From NCBI RefSeq assembly GCF_016522535.1, contig NZ_JAEHOI010000004.1, positions 62,001 to 126,000 of the forward strand: 64,000 nucleotides of DNA, written 5' to 3'. Each line of letters starts with the position of its first letter. Positions within the stretch are counted from its first letter, which is position 1. Below are positions 17,950 to 26,083 of this stretch, one piece after another. Source of the stretch: Leucobacter edaphi (GTDB taxonomy: Bacteria > Actinomycetota > Actinomycetes > Actinomycetales > Microbacteriaceae). The translations under genes were made by a program, and so were the position numbers. The notes beneath the pieces are model-generated. The model did not search any database. It was not told where the DNA came from and was given only the letters and a program-made list of their open reading frames with translations.

Positions 17950-18204
17950 TTAGGCAGCGGCCACGATGTTGACGACCTTGCGGCCGCCCTTCACGCCGAA
18001 CGCGACCTCGCCAGCGGCGAGAGCGAACAGGGTGTCGTCGCCACCACGACCGACGTTTGCGCCGGGGTGGAAGTGCGTGCCGCGCTGACGGACGATGATC
18101 TCGCCGGCGTTGACCTGCTGGCCGCCGAAGCGCTTCACGCCGAGGCGCTGCGCGTTCGAGTCACGACCGTTGCGGGTGGAGCTGGCGCCCTTCTTATGTG
18201 CCAT
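17950..18204 (-). CDS. rpmA: 50S ribosomal protein L27
   Basis: The 84-residue protein begins [20 protein letters not shown] and has [22 protein letters not shown], the standard L27 sequence; the flexible N-terminus reaches the peptidyl-transferase centre. There is no cleavable N-terminal extension of the Firmicutes kind. It follows rplU by 34 bp. Confidence 0.98.
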   Translation of the reverse strand: MAHKKGASSTRNGRDSNAQRLGVKRFGGQQVNAGEIIVRQRGTHFHPGANVGRGGDDTLFALAAGEVAFGVKGGRKVVNIVAAA

Positions 18205-18238
18205 GAGTCTCTACTCCTTAGTGGGATGTCTAAAGCGA

Positions 18239-18547
18239 TTACTTGATGCCGGTGACCTTGAGGCGCGTCAGATCCTGACGGTGGCCCTGGCGGCTCTTGT
18301 AACCGGTCTTGTTCTTGTATCGCTGGATGACGATCTTGGGACCGCGGAGGTCGTCGAGGACCTCGGCCGTGACCTTGACCTTGGCGAGCTTCGCCGCGTC
18401 GGTCGTCACCTGGTCGCCGTCGACGAGGAGCACGGCGGGAAGCTCGAGCTTGCCCTTCGCGTCACCCGCCACACGGTTAACGGTGATGATCGAGCCAACC
18501 TCGACCTTCTCCTGCCGGCCGCCTGCGCGCACTACTGCGTAAACCAC
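18239..18547 (-). CDS. rplU: 50S ribosomal protein L21
   Basis: L21 is a 23S rRNA-binding protein of 102 residues here, with [18 protein letters not shown] at the start and [19 protein letters not shown] near the end. Start is GTG 18547 behind AAGG. A strong promoter and a roughly 95-nt leader with a GCCGCC CGTG GGCGGC hairpin (plus-strand 18621-18636) precede it. Confidence 0.98.
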   Translation of the reverse strand: MVYAVVRAGGRQEKVEVGSIITVNRVAGDAKGKLELPAVLLVDGDQVTTDAAKLAKVKVTAEVLDDLRGPKIVIQRYKNKTGYKSRQGHRQDLTRLKVTGIK

Positions 18548-18647
18548 TTCTCACCCTTTTCTTGAGGATCGTCTTGCGTGTCGAAGCGCAGCCCCGCCGC
18601 GTCCGAAGTCTCAGATGTCAGCCGCCCACGGGCGGCACCAACGCTCA

Positions 18648-18677
18648 ATAATATCTTGAATGACCGTTTCCGGTCAA
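18648..18677 (-). promoter_or_regulatory. rplU-rpmA promoter with palindrome over -35
   Basis: Minus strand TTGACC (18677-18672), 18-bp spacer, TATTAT (18653-18648), close to the consensus of the main sigma factor. A perfect inverted repeat TGACCG GAAA CGGTCA overlaps the -35 and the start of the spacer; it may be an operator or simply the end of the rne transcript. Confidence 0.8.
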
Positions 18678-18694
18678 ATAGGCCGTTCCGCGTG

Positions 18695-21430
18695 TCACGC
18701 GTCCCCGGTCGCGCGGCGTTTCACCGTTGCGTCCAAGGCCTCGGCGAGGGCCGCCTGCGCGGCCTGCGCCTCCGACTTCGTATCGGCCTGCGCGGCGCCG
18801 GCGGAGGTTCCGCCCGCGACCGTCGACGTGGTCACGCGGCGATTCTTCGCGCGACCCGTTCCCGCAGCCGGGGCGTCGGGAAGCGCGTCGAGCACCGAGT
18901 CCAGCAGGTTCGAGGGCTCCTGGCGCTGGGCGCGCGGCGCCTCCGGTTCCTGCGCGGCCGGCTGCGACTGCGCCTGCGCGCGCGAGGCCCTGGACCGCAC
19001 GCGACCCGTGGCGCGGGGCTCTTCGCCGCGAGGCTCGCCCGCGCGCTGCTGCCCGCCAGCGGCACGGCCCTGCTGACCGGACTGACCGGCCTCGGCCTTG
19101 CTCTCGGGCGCACCCTGGGTCTCGGCGTCCTCCTTCGATCCGGGGATCGTCGAGGCCGCGACCTGCGCGAGCATGTTCTTTGCCCCGTCGGTCAGGGTGT
19201 GCGCCTGGCCCTTCGGCTCGGCGTGCTGCTGTCCGCCGGAGTTCTGGTTGCCGCCGTGGCCGCCGTTGCCGCCCGACTGGTTGCCGCCCCGCCCGCGCTT
19301 CGAATTGCGCGGCGCGGAGTCTCCCCCGCGATGGTGCTTCGAGACCGGCTCGTGATGCACGATGATGCCGCGCCCCGCGCAGACCTCGCACGGCTCGCTG
19401 AAGGACTCGAGCAGACCGAGCCCGAGCTTCTTGCGGGTCATCTGGACGAGACCGAGCGAGGTCACTTCAGCGACCTGGTGCTTGGTGCGGTCGCGGCTCA
19501 GGCACTCGACGACCCGCCGCAGCACGAGGTCTCGGTTCGACTCGAGCACCATGTCGATGAAGTCGACGACGATGATCCCGCCGATGTCGCGGAGGCGGAG
19601 CTGCCGAACGATCTCCTCGGCTGCCTCGAGGTTGTTCTTCGTGACGGTCTCCTCGAGGTTGCCCCCCGAGCCGACGAACTTGCCCGTGTTCACGTCGATC
19701 ACGGTCATGGCCTCGGTGCGGTCGATCACGAGCGATCCGCCGGACGGCAGCCACACCTTGCGATCGAGCGCCTTCGCGATCTGCTCCGTGATCCGGAACT
19801 CGTCGAAGATGTCCCGCTCACCTTCGAAGCGCTCGACGCGCTGCAGGAGGTCGGGGGCCACCTGCGACAGGTAGTTCTCGATGGTTCCGTAGGTGTCGCC
19901 GCCCGAGATGAGCAGGCGCTGGAAGTCCTCGTTGAAGACATCGCGGACGATCTTGATGAGCATGTCCGGTTCGGAGTGCAGCAGCGCGGGGGCGCCGCCC
20001 TTCTCGACGCGCTTCTGGATCGACTCCCACTGGCGCGTGAGGCGCTGCACGTCGTGCGTGAGCTGCTCCTCGCTCGCGCCCTCGGCCGCGGTGCGGACGA
20101 TGACGCCGGCGCCAGTGGGGAGCACCTCCTTGAGGATCTTCTTGAGTCGGGCACGCTCCGTATCGGGGAGTTTGCGCGAGATGCCGTTCATCGCTCCGCC
20201 CGGCACGTAGACGAGGAAGCGGCCGGGCAGCGAGATCTGGCTCGTGAGGCGGGCGCCCTTGTGCCCGACCGGATCCTTCGTGACCTGCACGAGCACCTGA
20301 TCGCCCGGCTTGAGCGCGTTCTCGATCCGACGAGCGGTGTTACCGCCCTCGAACTCGGACCAGTCGACCTCGCCCGAGTAAAGCACGGCGTTGCGGCCGC
20401 GACCGATGTCCACGAACGCGGCCTCCATGCTGGGGAGGACGTTCTGCACGCGACCGAGGTAGACGTTGCCGATGAGGGAGCTCTCGCTCGAACGGGCGAC
20501 GTAGTGCTCCACGAGCACCTTGTCCTCGAGCACGCCGATCTGCACGCGGTCCGCGGTCGTGCGGACGATCATCTCGCGGTCGACCGCCTCGCGGCGCGCG
20601 AGGAACTCGGACTCGGTGATGACCATGCGGCGCCGGCCGGCATCGCGGCCGTCGCGGCGGCGCTGCTTCTTCGCCTCGAGCCGCGTCGACCCCTTGACCT
20701 TCTGCGGCTCGGTGATGACGGGCGCCTGCCGCGAGGAGCGGCGGGGGCTGTCGTCCTCGTCACGTCCGCCCGAGTCGCGATCGGAACGGCGGCGCGTGCG
20801 ACGCGAGCTCCCCGAGGAGTCGCGATCGCGATCGCGGTCCCGGTCGTGACGGGCGTCGCGCTCGTCATCGCGAGCGGGCTGCTGCTCGCGGGTGAAGTGC
20901 TGATCGAGGATGTCGTCGAGCTGGCGGAACTCGCCGTGGTGGGATTCCGTCCGACGGAAGTCGGTGCGTCGCGGGCGCGGCTGGATCGGCGGGACGTCCG
21001 GCGCGACGAAGAGCAGGCGGGTCGTCGCGCGGAAGCGCTCCTCGCTCGTCATCTCCGCGAGCGGCAGGATGAGCTGCGGGCCCTCGGGCTTCGCGGGGGC
21101 TTCCTCGGCCGGTTCGGGGACCTCCTCGGCCGGTGCGGGAGCCGCTGCCGGCTCCTCGGGAGCCTTCGCGGACGTTGCCGGGGCCTCAGCGGGCTCCTCG
21201 GCGGTCTTCGCCGGTGCCTCTGCCTGCGGGTCCGAACCTTCGGCGACCTCCGCGGGAGCCGCTGCGGACTCCTCGGCGGCCTGCTGCTCGGGAGCGGCCG
21301 CTGCCGCGGTCTCGTCGTTATCCGACTGCCCGGCCGCCTTGCTCGCGGCTTCCACCGGCTGATCGCTCAGTGCGCCTTCCGGGGCGATCGCCTCGACTTC
21401 CGGGTTCGATTCTGTGCTGTTATTCACCAT
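18695..21430 (-). CDS. rne: Ribonuclease E/G family endoribonuclease
   Basis: The 911-residue enzyme processes rRNA and degrades mRNA. It has a long disordered Ala/Glu/Pro-rich N-terminal extension, then an Arg/Asp-rich stretch, an S1 RNA-binding domain (about 315-360; GNVYLGRVQNVLPSMEAAFV), the catalytic core with the two Mg-binding Asp in TVIDVNTGKFVG (near 578) and GGIIVVDFIDM (near 620), and a Zn-link motif CEVCAGRG near 680. The C-terminal 200 residues are disordered, Gly/Gln/Arg-rich. ATG 21430 is preferred over upstream GTG codons because GGAGGAGACACCAGGA precedes it. Extensions on both sides of the core are the actinobacterial arrangement. Confidence 0.95.
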   Translation of the reverse strand: MVNNSTESNPEVEAIAPEGALSDQPVEAASKAAGQSDNDETAAAAAPEQQAAEESAAAPAEVAEGSDPQAEAPAKTAEEPAEAPATSAKAPEEPAAAPAPAEEVPEPAEEAPAKPEGPQLILPLAEMTSEERFRATTRLLFVAPDVPPIQPRPRRTDFRRTESHHGEFRQLDDILDQHFTREQQPARDDERDARHDRDRDRDRDSSGSSRRTRRRSDRDSGGRDEDDSPRRSSRQAPVITEPQKVKGSTRLEAKKQRRRDGRDAGRRRMVITESEFLARREAVDREMIVRTTADRVQIGVLEDKVLVEHYVARSSESSLIGNVYLGRVQNVLPSMEAAFVDIGRGRNAVLYSGEVDWSEFEGGNTARRIENALKPGDQVLVQVTKDPVGHKGARLTSQISLPGRFLVYVPGGAMNGISRKLPDTERARLKKILKEVLPTGAGVIVRTAAEGASEEQLTHDVQRLTRQWESIQKRVEKGGAPALLHSEPDMLIKIVRDVFNEDFQRLLISGGDTYGTIENYLSQVAPDLLQRVERFEGERDIFDEFRITEQIAKALDRKVWLPSGGSLVIDRTEAMTVIDVNTGKFVGSGGNLEETVTKNNLEAAEEIVRQLRLRDIGGIIVVDFIDMVLESNRDLVLRRVVECLSRDRTKHQVAEVTSLGLVQMTRKKLGLGLLESFSEPCEVCAGRGIIVHHEPVSKHHRGGDSAPRNSKRGRGGNQSGGNGGHGGNQNSGGQQHAEPKGQAHTLTDGAKNMLAQVAASTIPGSKEDAETQGAPESKAEAGQSGQQGRAAGGQQRAGEPRGEEPRATGRVRSRASRAQAQSQPAAQEPEAPRAQRQEPSNLLDSVLDALPDAPAAGTGRAKNRRVTTSTVAGGTSAGAAQADTKSEAQAAQAALAEALDATVKRRATGDA

Positions 21431-21570
21431 TCCTGGTGTCTCCTCCGCCCGGGAGAAACGCGTCCTACCCGGGAACCTCGTTCGTGCGGTGTGATCCGCA
21501 AATCCTGTTCTCCGCGGGTGTTCTCCACCCGCGCTCGGTCGTTCTTCGACCGGTGTCGGTCTCGCGACCG
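21431..21570 (-). promoter_or_regulatory. Hairpin-rich 5' leader of rne
   Basis: Read on the minus strand, three hairpins stand in a row: CGGTC GCGA GACCG (21570-21557), CGGTCG AAGAA CGACCG (21552-21536) and GCGGGTG GAGAA CACCCGC (21532-21514), followed by an unpaired CGGAGAACAGG. The last two have near-identical loops containing AGAA. Enterobacterial rne controls itself through structured leader RNA; a similar loop here is an inference. Confidence 0.5.
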
Positions 21571-21707
21571 CCAAAAGACTGTGCGTGCGATGCACCCTCT
21601 TCGGGGATCGCACCACCCCCCATTATGTCATGGGCCGTGCCCCACGCGCTGCCCCCGTGCCCTGTACCTGGGTCGATTCCCATCTTCGGCTGGATAAGAT
21701 CGGCCTC

Positions 21708-22322
21708 ATGAGCACCGAGACCCGCCCAGGCGGGCGACCCCTCGCATTCGCACTCTTCACGATCATTGCCGGCGTCATCGGCTGGTTCGCCTCTTTCGAG
21801 CTCCTCACCGAGTACGTGAAGGTGTTGAAGACGCCGGACTACGTCCCGAACTGCAATGTCAGCGTTCTCGTGACCTGCGGCCCGAACATGGGGTCCTGGC
21901 AGGGTTCGCTCTTCGGCTTCAGCAACACGATCCTCGGCGTCGCCGCGTTCATGGCCCCAATCCTCGTGGGATTCGCCCTGCTCGCGGGCGCGCGCTTCGC
22001 CCCGTGGTTCTGGCACGTCTACCGCGTCGGCCTGCTCGGCGGAATCGTGTTCGTCTTCTGGCTCTTCTCGCAGAGCGTCTACTCCCTCGGGACGCTGTGC
22101 CCGTGGTGCATGGTGGTGTGGTCGGTAACGATCCCGCTCTTCTGGGTCACGCTGCTGCGCCCGGAGGCCGTCGGTGACGTTCCTGTGTCGGAGCCGGCGC
22201 GCAAGCGCATCGAGTCCCTGCGATCCTGGACCTGGGTGTTCATCCTGTTCAGCTACCTGATCATCGCGGTGCTGGCGCAGCTGCGGCTCGACTGGCTCGC
22301 GGAGTTCAGCCGCACGTTCTAG
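21708..22322 (+). CDS. Vitamin K epoxide reductase (VKOR) family membrane protein
   Basis: VKOR homologues pass electrons from secreted disulfide-forming proteins to quinones. The 204-residue protein has a first helix near residues 11-30, the loop CNVSVLVTCG with its Cys pair, several further helices, and the redox motif LCPWC. I start it at ATG 21708, which falls about 8 bases after a TAAGAT -10 (21695-21700) with no ribosome site, so the mRNA is probably leaderless. The partner thioredoxin-like oxidase is not in the window. Confidence 0.92.
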   Translation: MSTETRPGGRPLAFALFTIIAGVIGWFASFELLTEYVKVLKTPDYVPNCNVSVLVTCGPNMGSWQGSLFGFSNTILGVAAFMAPILVGFALLAGARFAPWFWHVYRVGLLGGIVFVFWLFSQSVYSLGTLCPWCMVVWSVTIPLFWVTLLRPEAVGDVPVSEPARKRIESLRSWTWVFILFSYLIIAVLAQLRLDWLAEFSRTF

Positions 22323-22335
22323 CCGCGGGTCCGGA

Positions 22336-22959
22336 TCAGGATCCGCCCACGCGCTCGCGCCGCTCCCCCGCGATGCGCCGCCAGAGCGCGTCGGCCTGAG
22401 CGATCGTATCGGCCTCCGACCCCGAGGTGTCGACCACGACGTCGGCGATCGCCCGGCGTTCGGCCTCATCGGCCTGACTGGCGATCCGGTCCCGCGCGGC
22501 GCTCTCCGTCATCCCGCGGTACTCGACCATCCGGGCGACCCTCGTCTCCGCCGGCGCCTCGGCCGTGACAACCCAGTCGAATTCCTGATCGCGCGCTGCT
22601 TCCACGAGGAGCGGGATCTCGTACACGATCACCGCGTCCGCATCATCCGAGCGCGCGTCCGCGATGCGCGCCTCGGAGAGCCTGCGCACCTCCGGATGCA
22701 CGATCGCGTTGAGGTCCGCGAGGGCGCTTGGATCGCCGAACACGATCTCACCGAGCGCCGGCCGGTCGAGGGACCCGTCGGACCGCAGCACGCCCCGCCC
22801 GAAGCGCGCGACGACCGCGGAAAGACCCGGCGTCCCGGCCGCGACCGCGTCCCGCGCGAGCTGATCAGCATCGATGCGCACCGCTCCCAGCTGCTCGAGG
22901 CGGCGCCCGATGGTCGATTTCCCCGCGGCGATCCCGCCCGTCAGTCCGATCACAGTCAC
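22336..22959 (-). CDS. coaE: Dephospho-CoA kinase
   Basis: CoaE phosphorylates the ribose of dephospho-CoA, the last step of coenzyme A synthesis. The 207-residue P-loop kinase opens with VIGLTGGIAAGKST, has DADQLARDAV, HPEVRRL, VIVYEIPLLVEA and the RIASQ/Arg-rich lid. It is convergent with the VKOR gene, 13 bp apart, and near rpsA and polA as in other actinobacteria. Confidence 0.97.
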   Translation of the reverse strand: MTVIGLTGGIAAGKSTIGRRLEQLGAVRIDADQLARDAVAAGTPGLSAVVARFGRGVLRSDGSLDRPALGEIVFGDPSALADLNAIVHPEVRRLSEARIADARSDDADAVIVYEIPLLVEAARDQEFDWVVTAEAPAETRVARMVEYRGMTESAARDRIASQADEAERRAIADVVVDTSGSEADTIAQADALWRRIAGERRERVGGS

Positions 22960-23048
22960 GCCGGAATTCTAGGTCATCGGCGGTGAAAGCACGGCGAATG
23001 CCCCGCTGATCGGGACAAGGCAATATCCTTGGCGCAGGAGGTGCCAGA

Positions 23049-23678
23049 ATGCTCGAGGTCATCACAGGGGTCGTGCTCGCCGCGTCAGCCGGACTGAACG
23101 CGTACATCCCGATGCTGGGCCTCGGCCTGCTCTCGCGGTTCACCGACCTCGTCGAGCTGCCCGGCGGCTGGGCCTGGCTCGAGAACGGCTGGTGCATGGG
23201 CATTCTCGGCGTCCTGCTCCTCGTCGAGGTCCTCGTGGACAAGTTCCCCGCGCTCGACAGCGTCAACGACATCCTGCAGACCGTCGTGCGCCCCGCGTCC
23301 GGCGGAATGGTGTTCGCAGCTGGCGCCGCGAGCGACACCGTCGCGGTGTCCGACCCGGCCGCCTTCGTGCAGTCGGGTCAGGTGTGGCCGATCGTGGTCG
23401 GGGTCGTCGTTGCGCTGATCCCCCACGCGTTGAAGTCCTTCGCGCGCCCCGTGCTCAACGTGCTCACGGGCGGGGCGGCCGCCCCGGTCACGAGTGCGGC
23501 GGAGGACGCGGGGTCGGTCGCCCTCGTGATCCTGGCCGTCGTCGTCCCGGTGGTCGCGCTGCTCTTGCTGATCGGGATCATCATCTTCCTGATTGTGAGG
23601 CTGAGGCGCGCGCTTGCTGCGCGTCGGGCGCGTCGGGGAGAGCAGGCAGCGGCAAACGTTACGCCCGCCGCGTCCTGA
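23049..23678 (+). CDS. DUF4126-type membrane protein
   Basis: The 209-residue product has LEVITGVVLAASAGLNAYIP at its N-terminus and LLLVEVLVDKFPALDSVND further in, which match my knowledge of the DUF4126 family, plus about four to five membrane helices and a basic Arg-rich tail. ATG 23049 is behind GCAGGAGGTG. It is a single gene between coaE and an unknown membrane protein. No biochemical role is known to me. Confidence 0.8.
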   Translation: MLEVITGVVLAASAGLNAYIPMLGLGLLSRFTDLVELPGGWAWLENGWCMGILGVLLLVEVLVDKFPALDSVNDILQTVVRPASGGMVFAAGAASDTVAVSDPAAFVQSGQVWPIVVGVVVALIPHALKSFARPVLNVLTGGAAAPVTSAAEDAGSVALVILAVVVPVVALLLLIGIIIFLIVRLRRALAARRARRGEQAAANVTPAAS

Positions 23679-23704
23679 CCGACCGGGGTCACAGACCTCA
23701 GTCT

Positions 23705-24214
23705 CTAGTCTCTGGCCGCAACCCCGATGAGGCGCTCGATTGCCTTCGCGCGATCATGACCCTCGTTCCGCCACGCCCGAAGGATCGTGGAGGTCGTGCG
23801 CACGTCGATGACGCGCTGCTCCGGATCGGCGACGTCACGGGTGCGGCCGAGCGTGTGGACCAGCTCGCGAAGCACCTCGGCGTCCTCGCCTCGGGAGATC
23901 AGCCATGACGAGTGCGCGTGCGCCTGGATTTCGTCGAGGGAAAGCAAATCGGTGCCGTCAACCGGTCCCTTCGCCTGCATCATGCCGACCCAGCGCTGCA
24001 CCACCCGCACGTATTCCGCGAGTTCAGTGTCGAGCCGGTGCTCGTAGTCGCGTTTGAGCGATCGATTGGATTCGTAGTGCTGAGCGGCGATAGCAATCCC
24101 GCCGCCGATCACCGAGGCGAGCAGGGAGAGCAGGATCGTTGACCAGTCGATCCCCGCGGCGCAGTTCTCGCACACCAGGGGAATATTTGTGGCGATCAGG
24201 GATTCGTTCAGCAC
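23705..24214 (-). CDS. Uncharacterised single-helix membrane protein
   Basis: A 169-residue protein I do not recognise. A short N-terminus with CENC is followed by one membrane helix (about 24-46, STILLSLLASVIGGGIAIAA) and a roughly 120-residue charged helical domain. It converges with the DUF4126 gene, 26 bp apart. The 120 bp on its upstream side, before the rpsA terminator, shows nothing else. Confidence 0.75.
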   Translation of the reverse strand: MLNESLIATNIPLVCENCAAGIDWSTILLSLLASVIGGGIAIAAQHYESNRSLKRDYEHRLDTELAEYVRVVQRWVGMMQAKGPVDGTDLLSLDEIQAHAHSSWLISRGEDAEVLRELVHTLGRTRDVADPEQRVIDVRTTSTILRAWRNEGHDRAKAIERLIGVAARD

Positions 24215-24335
24215 GGCCCCACACTAGCGGGTCCCACGCTCGATGATGGGATCCGCCGATCCACTCACCTGAGCGACCCGCCCGCTCGCTTCCTCGCGAC
24301 ATCCGCCGGCGGACTATCCCGACCCCCGGAAACGC

Positions 24336-24375
24336 CGAAGGCCCGGCTCCCCCTTGCGGGGAGGCCGGGCCTTCG
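24336..24375 (-). terminator. rpsA terminator hairpin
   Basis: CGAAGGCCCGGC and GCCGGGCCTTCG form a perfect 12-bp stem around a second stem CTCCCC/GGGGAG. It starts 11 bp after the rpsA stop. A T-run is lacking, common in high-GC actinobacteria. Confidence 0.8.
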
Positions 24376-24386
24376 GGGTGTGAGGG

Positions 24387-25835
24387 CTAGTTGCCGCCCT
24401 CGAGCTGTGCCTTGAGCGCAGCGAGTGCCTCGTCGTCGGCGAGGGCGCCGGCCGAAGCGGAATCGCTCGAGAAGCTCGAGGCGGGGGCGTCGACGGCGGG
24501 AGCCGCGGCGGCCTCGGCGATCGAAGCGGCGACCTGCTTCTTGTGAGCCTCCCAGCGCTCCTGGGCAGCAGCGTACTCCTGCTCCCACTTCTCGCGCTGC
24601 GACTCGAAGCCTTCCTTCCACGCCTGGGTCTCCGGATCGAAGCCCTCGGGGTACTTGTACTCGCCGTTCTCGTCGTACTCGGTGGCCATGCCGTAGAGCG
24701 CGGGATCGAACTCGGTGCCCTCGGGGTCGACGCCGTCGTTGGCCTGCTTGAGGCTCAGCGAGATGCGGCGACGCTCGAGATCGATGTCGATGATCTTGAC
24801 GAAGACCTCCTGGCCGGCCGAAACGACCTGCTCAGCGAGCTCGACGTGCTGACCCGACAGCTCGGAGATGTGCACGAGGCCCTCGATGCCGTCGGCAACG
24901 CGAACGAACGCGCCGAAGGGGACGAGCTTGGTGACGACGCCCGGGGCGATCTGGCCGATCGCGTGGGTGCGGGCGAAGACCTGCCACGGATCCTCCTGCG
25001 TCGCCTTGAGCGACAGCGAGACGCGCTCGCGGTCGAGCTCGACGGAGAGGACCTCGACGGTGACTTCCTGGCCGACCTCGACGACGTCGGAGGCGTGCTC
25101 GATGTGCTTCCAGGACAGCTCGGAGACGTGCACGAGGCCGTCGACGCCGCCCAGGTCGACGAACGCACCGAAGTTGACGATCGACGAGATGACACCCTTG
25201 CGGACTTGGCCGGGCTTGAGCTCGGCGAGGAAGGACGAACGGGTCGCGGACTGCGTCTCCTCGAGGAGGGCGCGGCGCGAGAGGACCACGTTGTTGCGGT
25301 TCTTGTCGAGCTCGAGGATCTTCGCCTCGATCTCCTGGCCCAGGTACGGGGTCAGGTCGCGCACGCGGCGCAGCTCGATGAGCGAAGCCGGGAGGAAGCC
25401 GCGGAGCCCGATGTCCACGATGAGGCCGCCCTTGACGACCTCGATGACGGTGCCGGTGACGACGCCCTCGTTCTCCTTGATCTTCTCAACATCGCCCCAG
25501 GCGCGCTCGTACTGCGCGCGCTTCTTGGAGAGGATGAGGCGACCTTCCTTGTCCTCCTTCTGAAGGACGAGCGCCTCGACGCTGTCGCCGACCTCGACGA
25601 CCTCACCGGGGTCGACGTCGTGCTTGATGGACAGCTCACGCGAGGGGATGACGCCCTCGGTCTTGTACCCGACGTCGAGGAGCACCTCGTCGCGGTCGAT
25701 CTTCACCACGGTGCCCTCGATGAGGTCGCCGTCGTTGAAGAACTTCAGGGTCTTTTCGACCGCTGCAAGAAAGTCTTCGGCCGAGCCGATGTCGTTGATC
25801 GCGACCTGCTTGCTATCGGTCGTTGCGTTCGTCAT
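24387..25835 (-). CDS. rpsA: 30S ribosomal protein S1
   Basis: The 482-residue protein has four tandem S1 domains (about 35-105, 120-190, 205-275, 290-360), recognisable by repeats such as GTVVKIDRDEVLLDVGYKTEG, GLIVDIGLRGFLPASL, FGAFVDLGGVDGLVHVSELS and FGAFVRVADGIEGLVHISEL, then an acidic Glu/Ala-rich tail. S1 brings mRNA to the 30S subunit. It is a single gene with its own promoter and terminator. Confidence 0.98.
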   Translation of the reverse strand: MTNATTDSKQVAINDIGSAEDFLAAVEKTLKFFNDGDLIEGTVVKIDRDEVLLDVGYKTEGVIPSRELSIKHDVDPGEVVEVGDSVEALVLQKEDKEGRLILSKKRAQYERAWGDVEKIKENEGVVTGTVIEVVKGGLIVDIGLRGFLPASLIELRRVRDLTPYLGQEIEAKILELDKNRNNVVLSRRALLEETQSATRSSFLAELKPGQVRKGVISSIVNFGAFVDLGGVDGLVHVSELSWKHIEHASDVVEVGQEVTVEVLSVELDRERVSLSLKATQEDPWQVFARTHAIGQIAPGVVTKLVPFGAFVRVADGIEGLVHISELSGQHVELAEQVVSAGQEVFVKIIDIDLERRRISLSLKQANDGVDPEGTEFDPALYGMATEYDENGEYKYPEGFDPETQAWKEGFESQREKWEQEYAAAQERWEAHKKQVAASIAEAAAAPAVDAPASSFSSDSASAGALADDEALAALKAQLEGGN

Positions 25836-25964
25836 GAAATTGGTCTCCAGAATGGACAGGATATTGAGGCGGGACGCGCGTCATTTCCCAGTTCCGGATC
25901 GTTCCGGAGCCGAGAGCACGTTCCGCGGGTGAACATGGTTGGGTCGCCACAGATGTGACGCTCC

Positions 25965-25994
25965 ATCGTACCTCGCGGACACACCCGAGATCAA
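25965..25994 (-). promoter_or_regulatory. rpsA promoter
   Basis: Minus strand TTGATC (25994-25989), an 18-bp spacer and TACGAT (25970-25965) give a good main-sigma promoter about 125 bp upstream of the rpsA start, leaving a long leader. Confidence 0.7.
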
Positions 25995-26083
25995 ACCCGA
26001 TCCTGAGAAGGCCGGGTCAGGGGCAATCTGCGTGGCGCCGCCCGGCGATCCCGCTCTGATTCGCCGGTCCCCGCTGCCGCCGA

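Noticed and set aside
18578-21697. 1039-residue plus-strand open frame
   Set aside because: It is antisense to rne, which has its catalytic residues and a good ribosome site.
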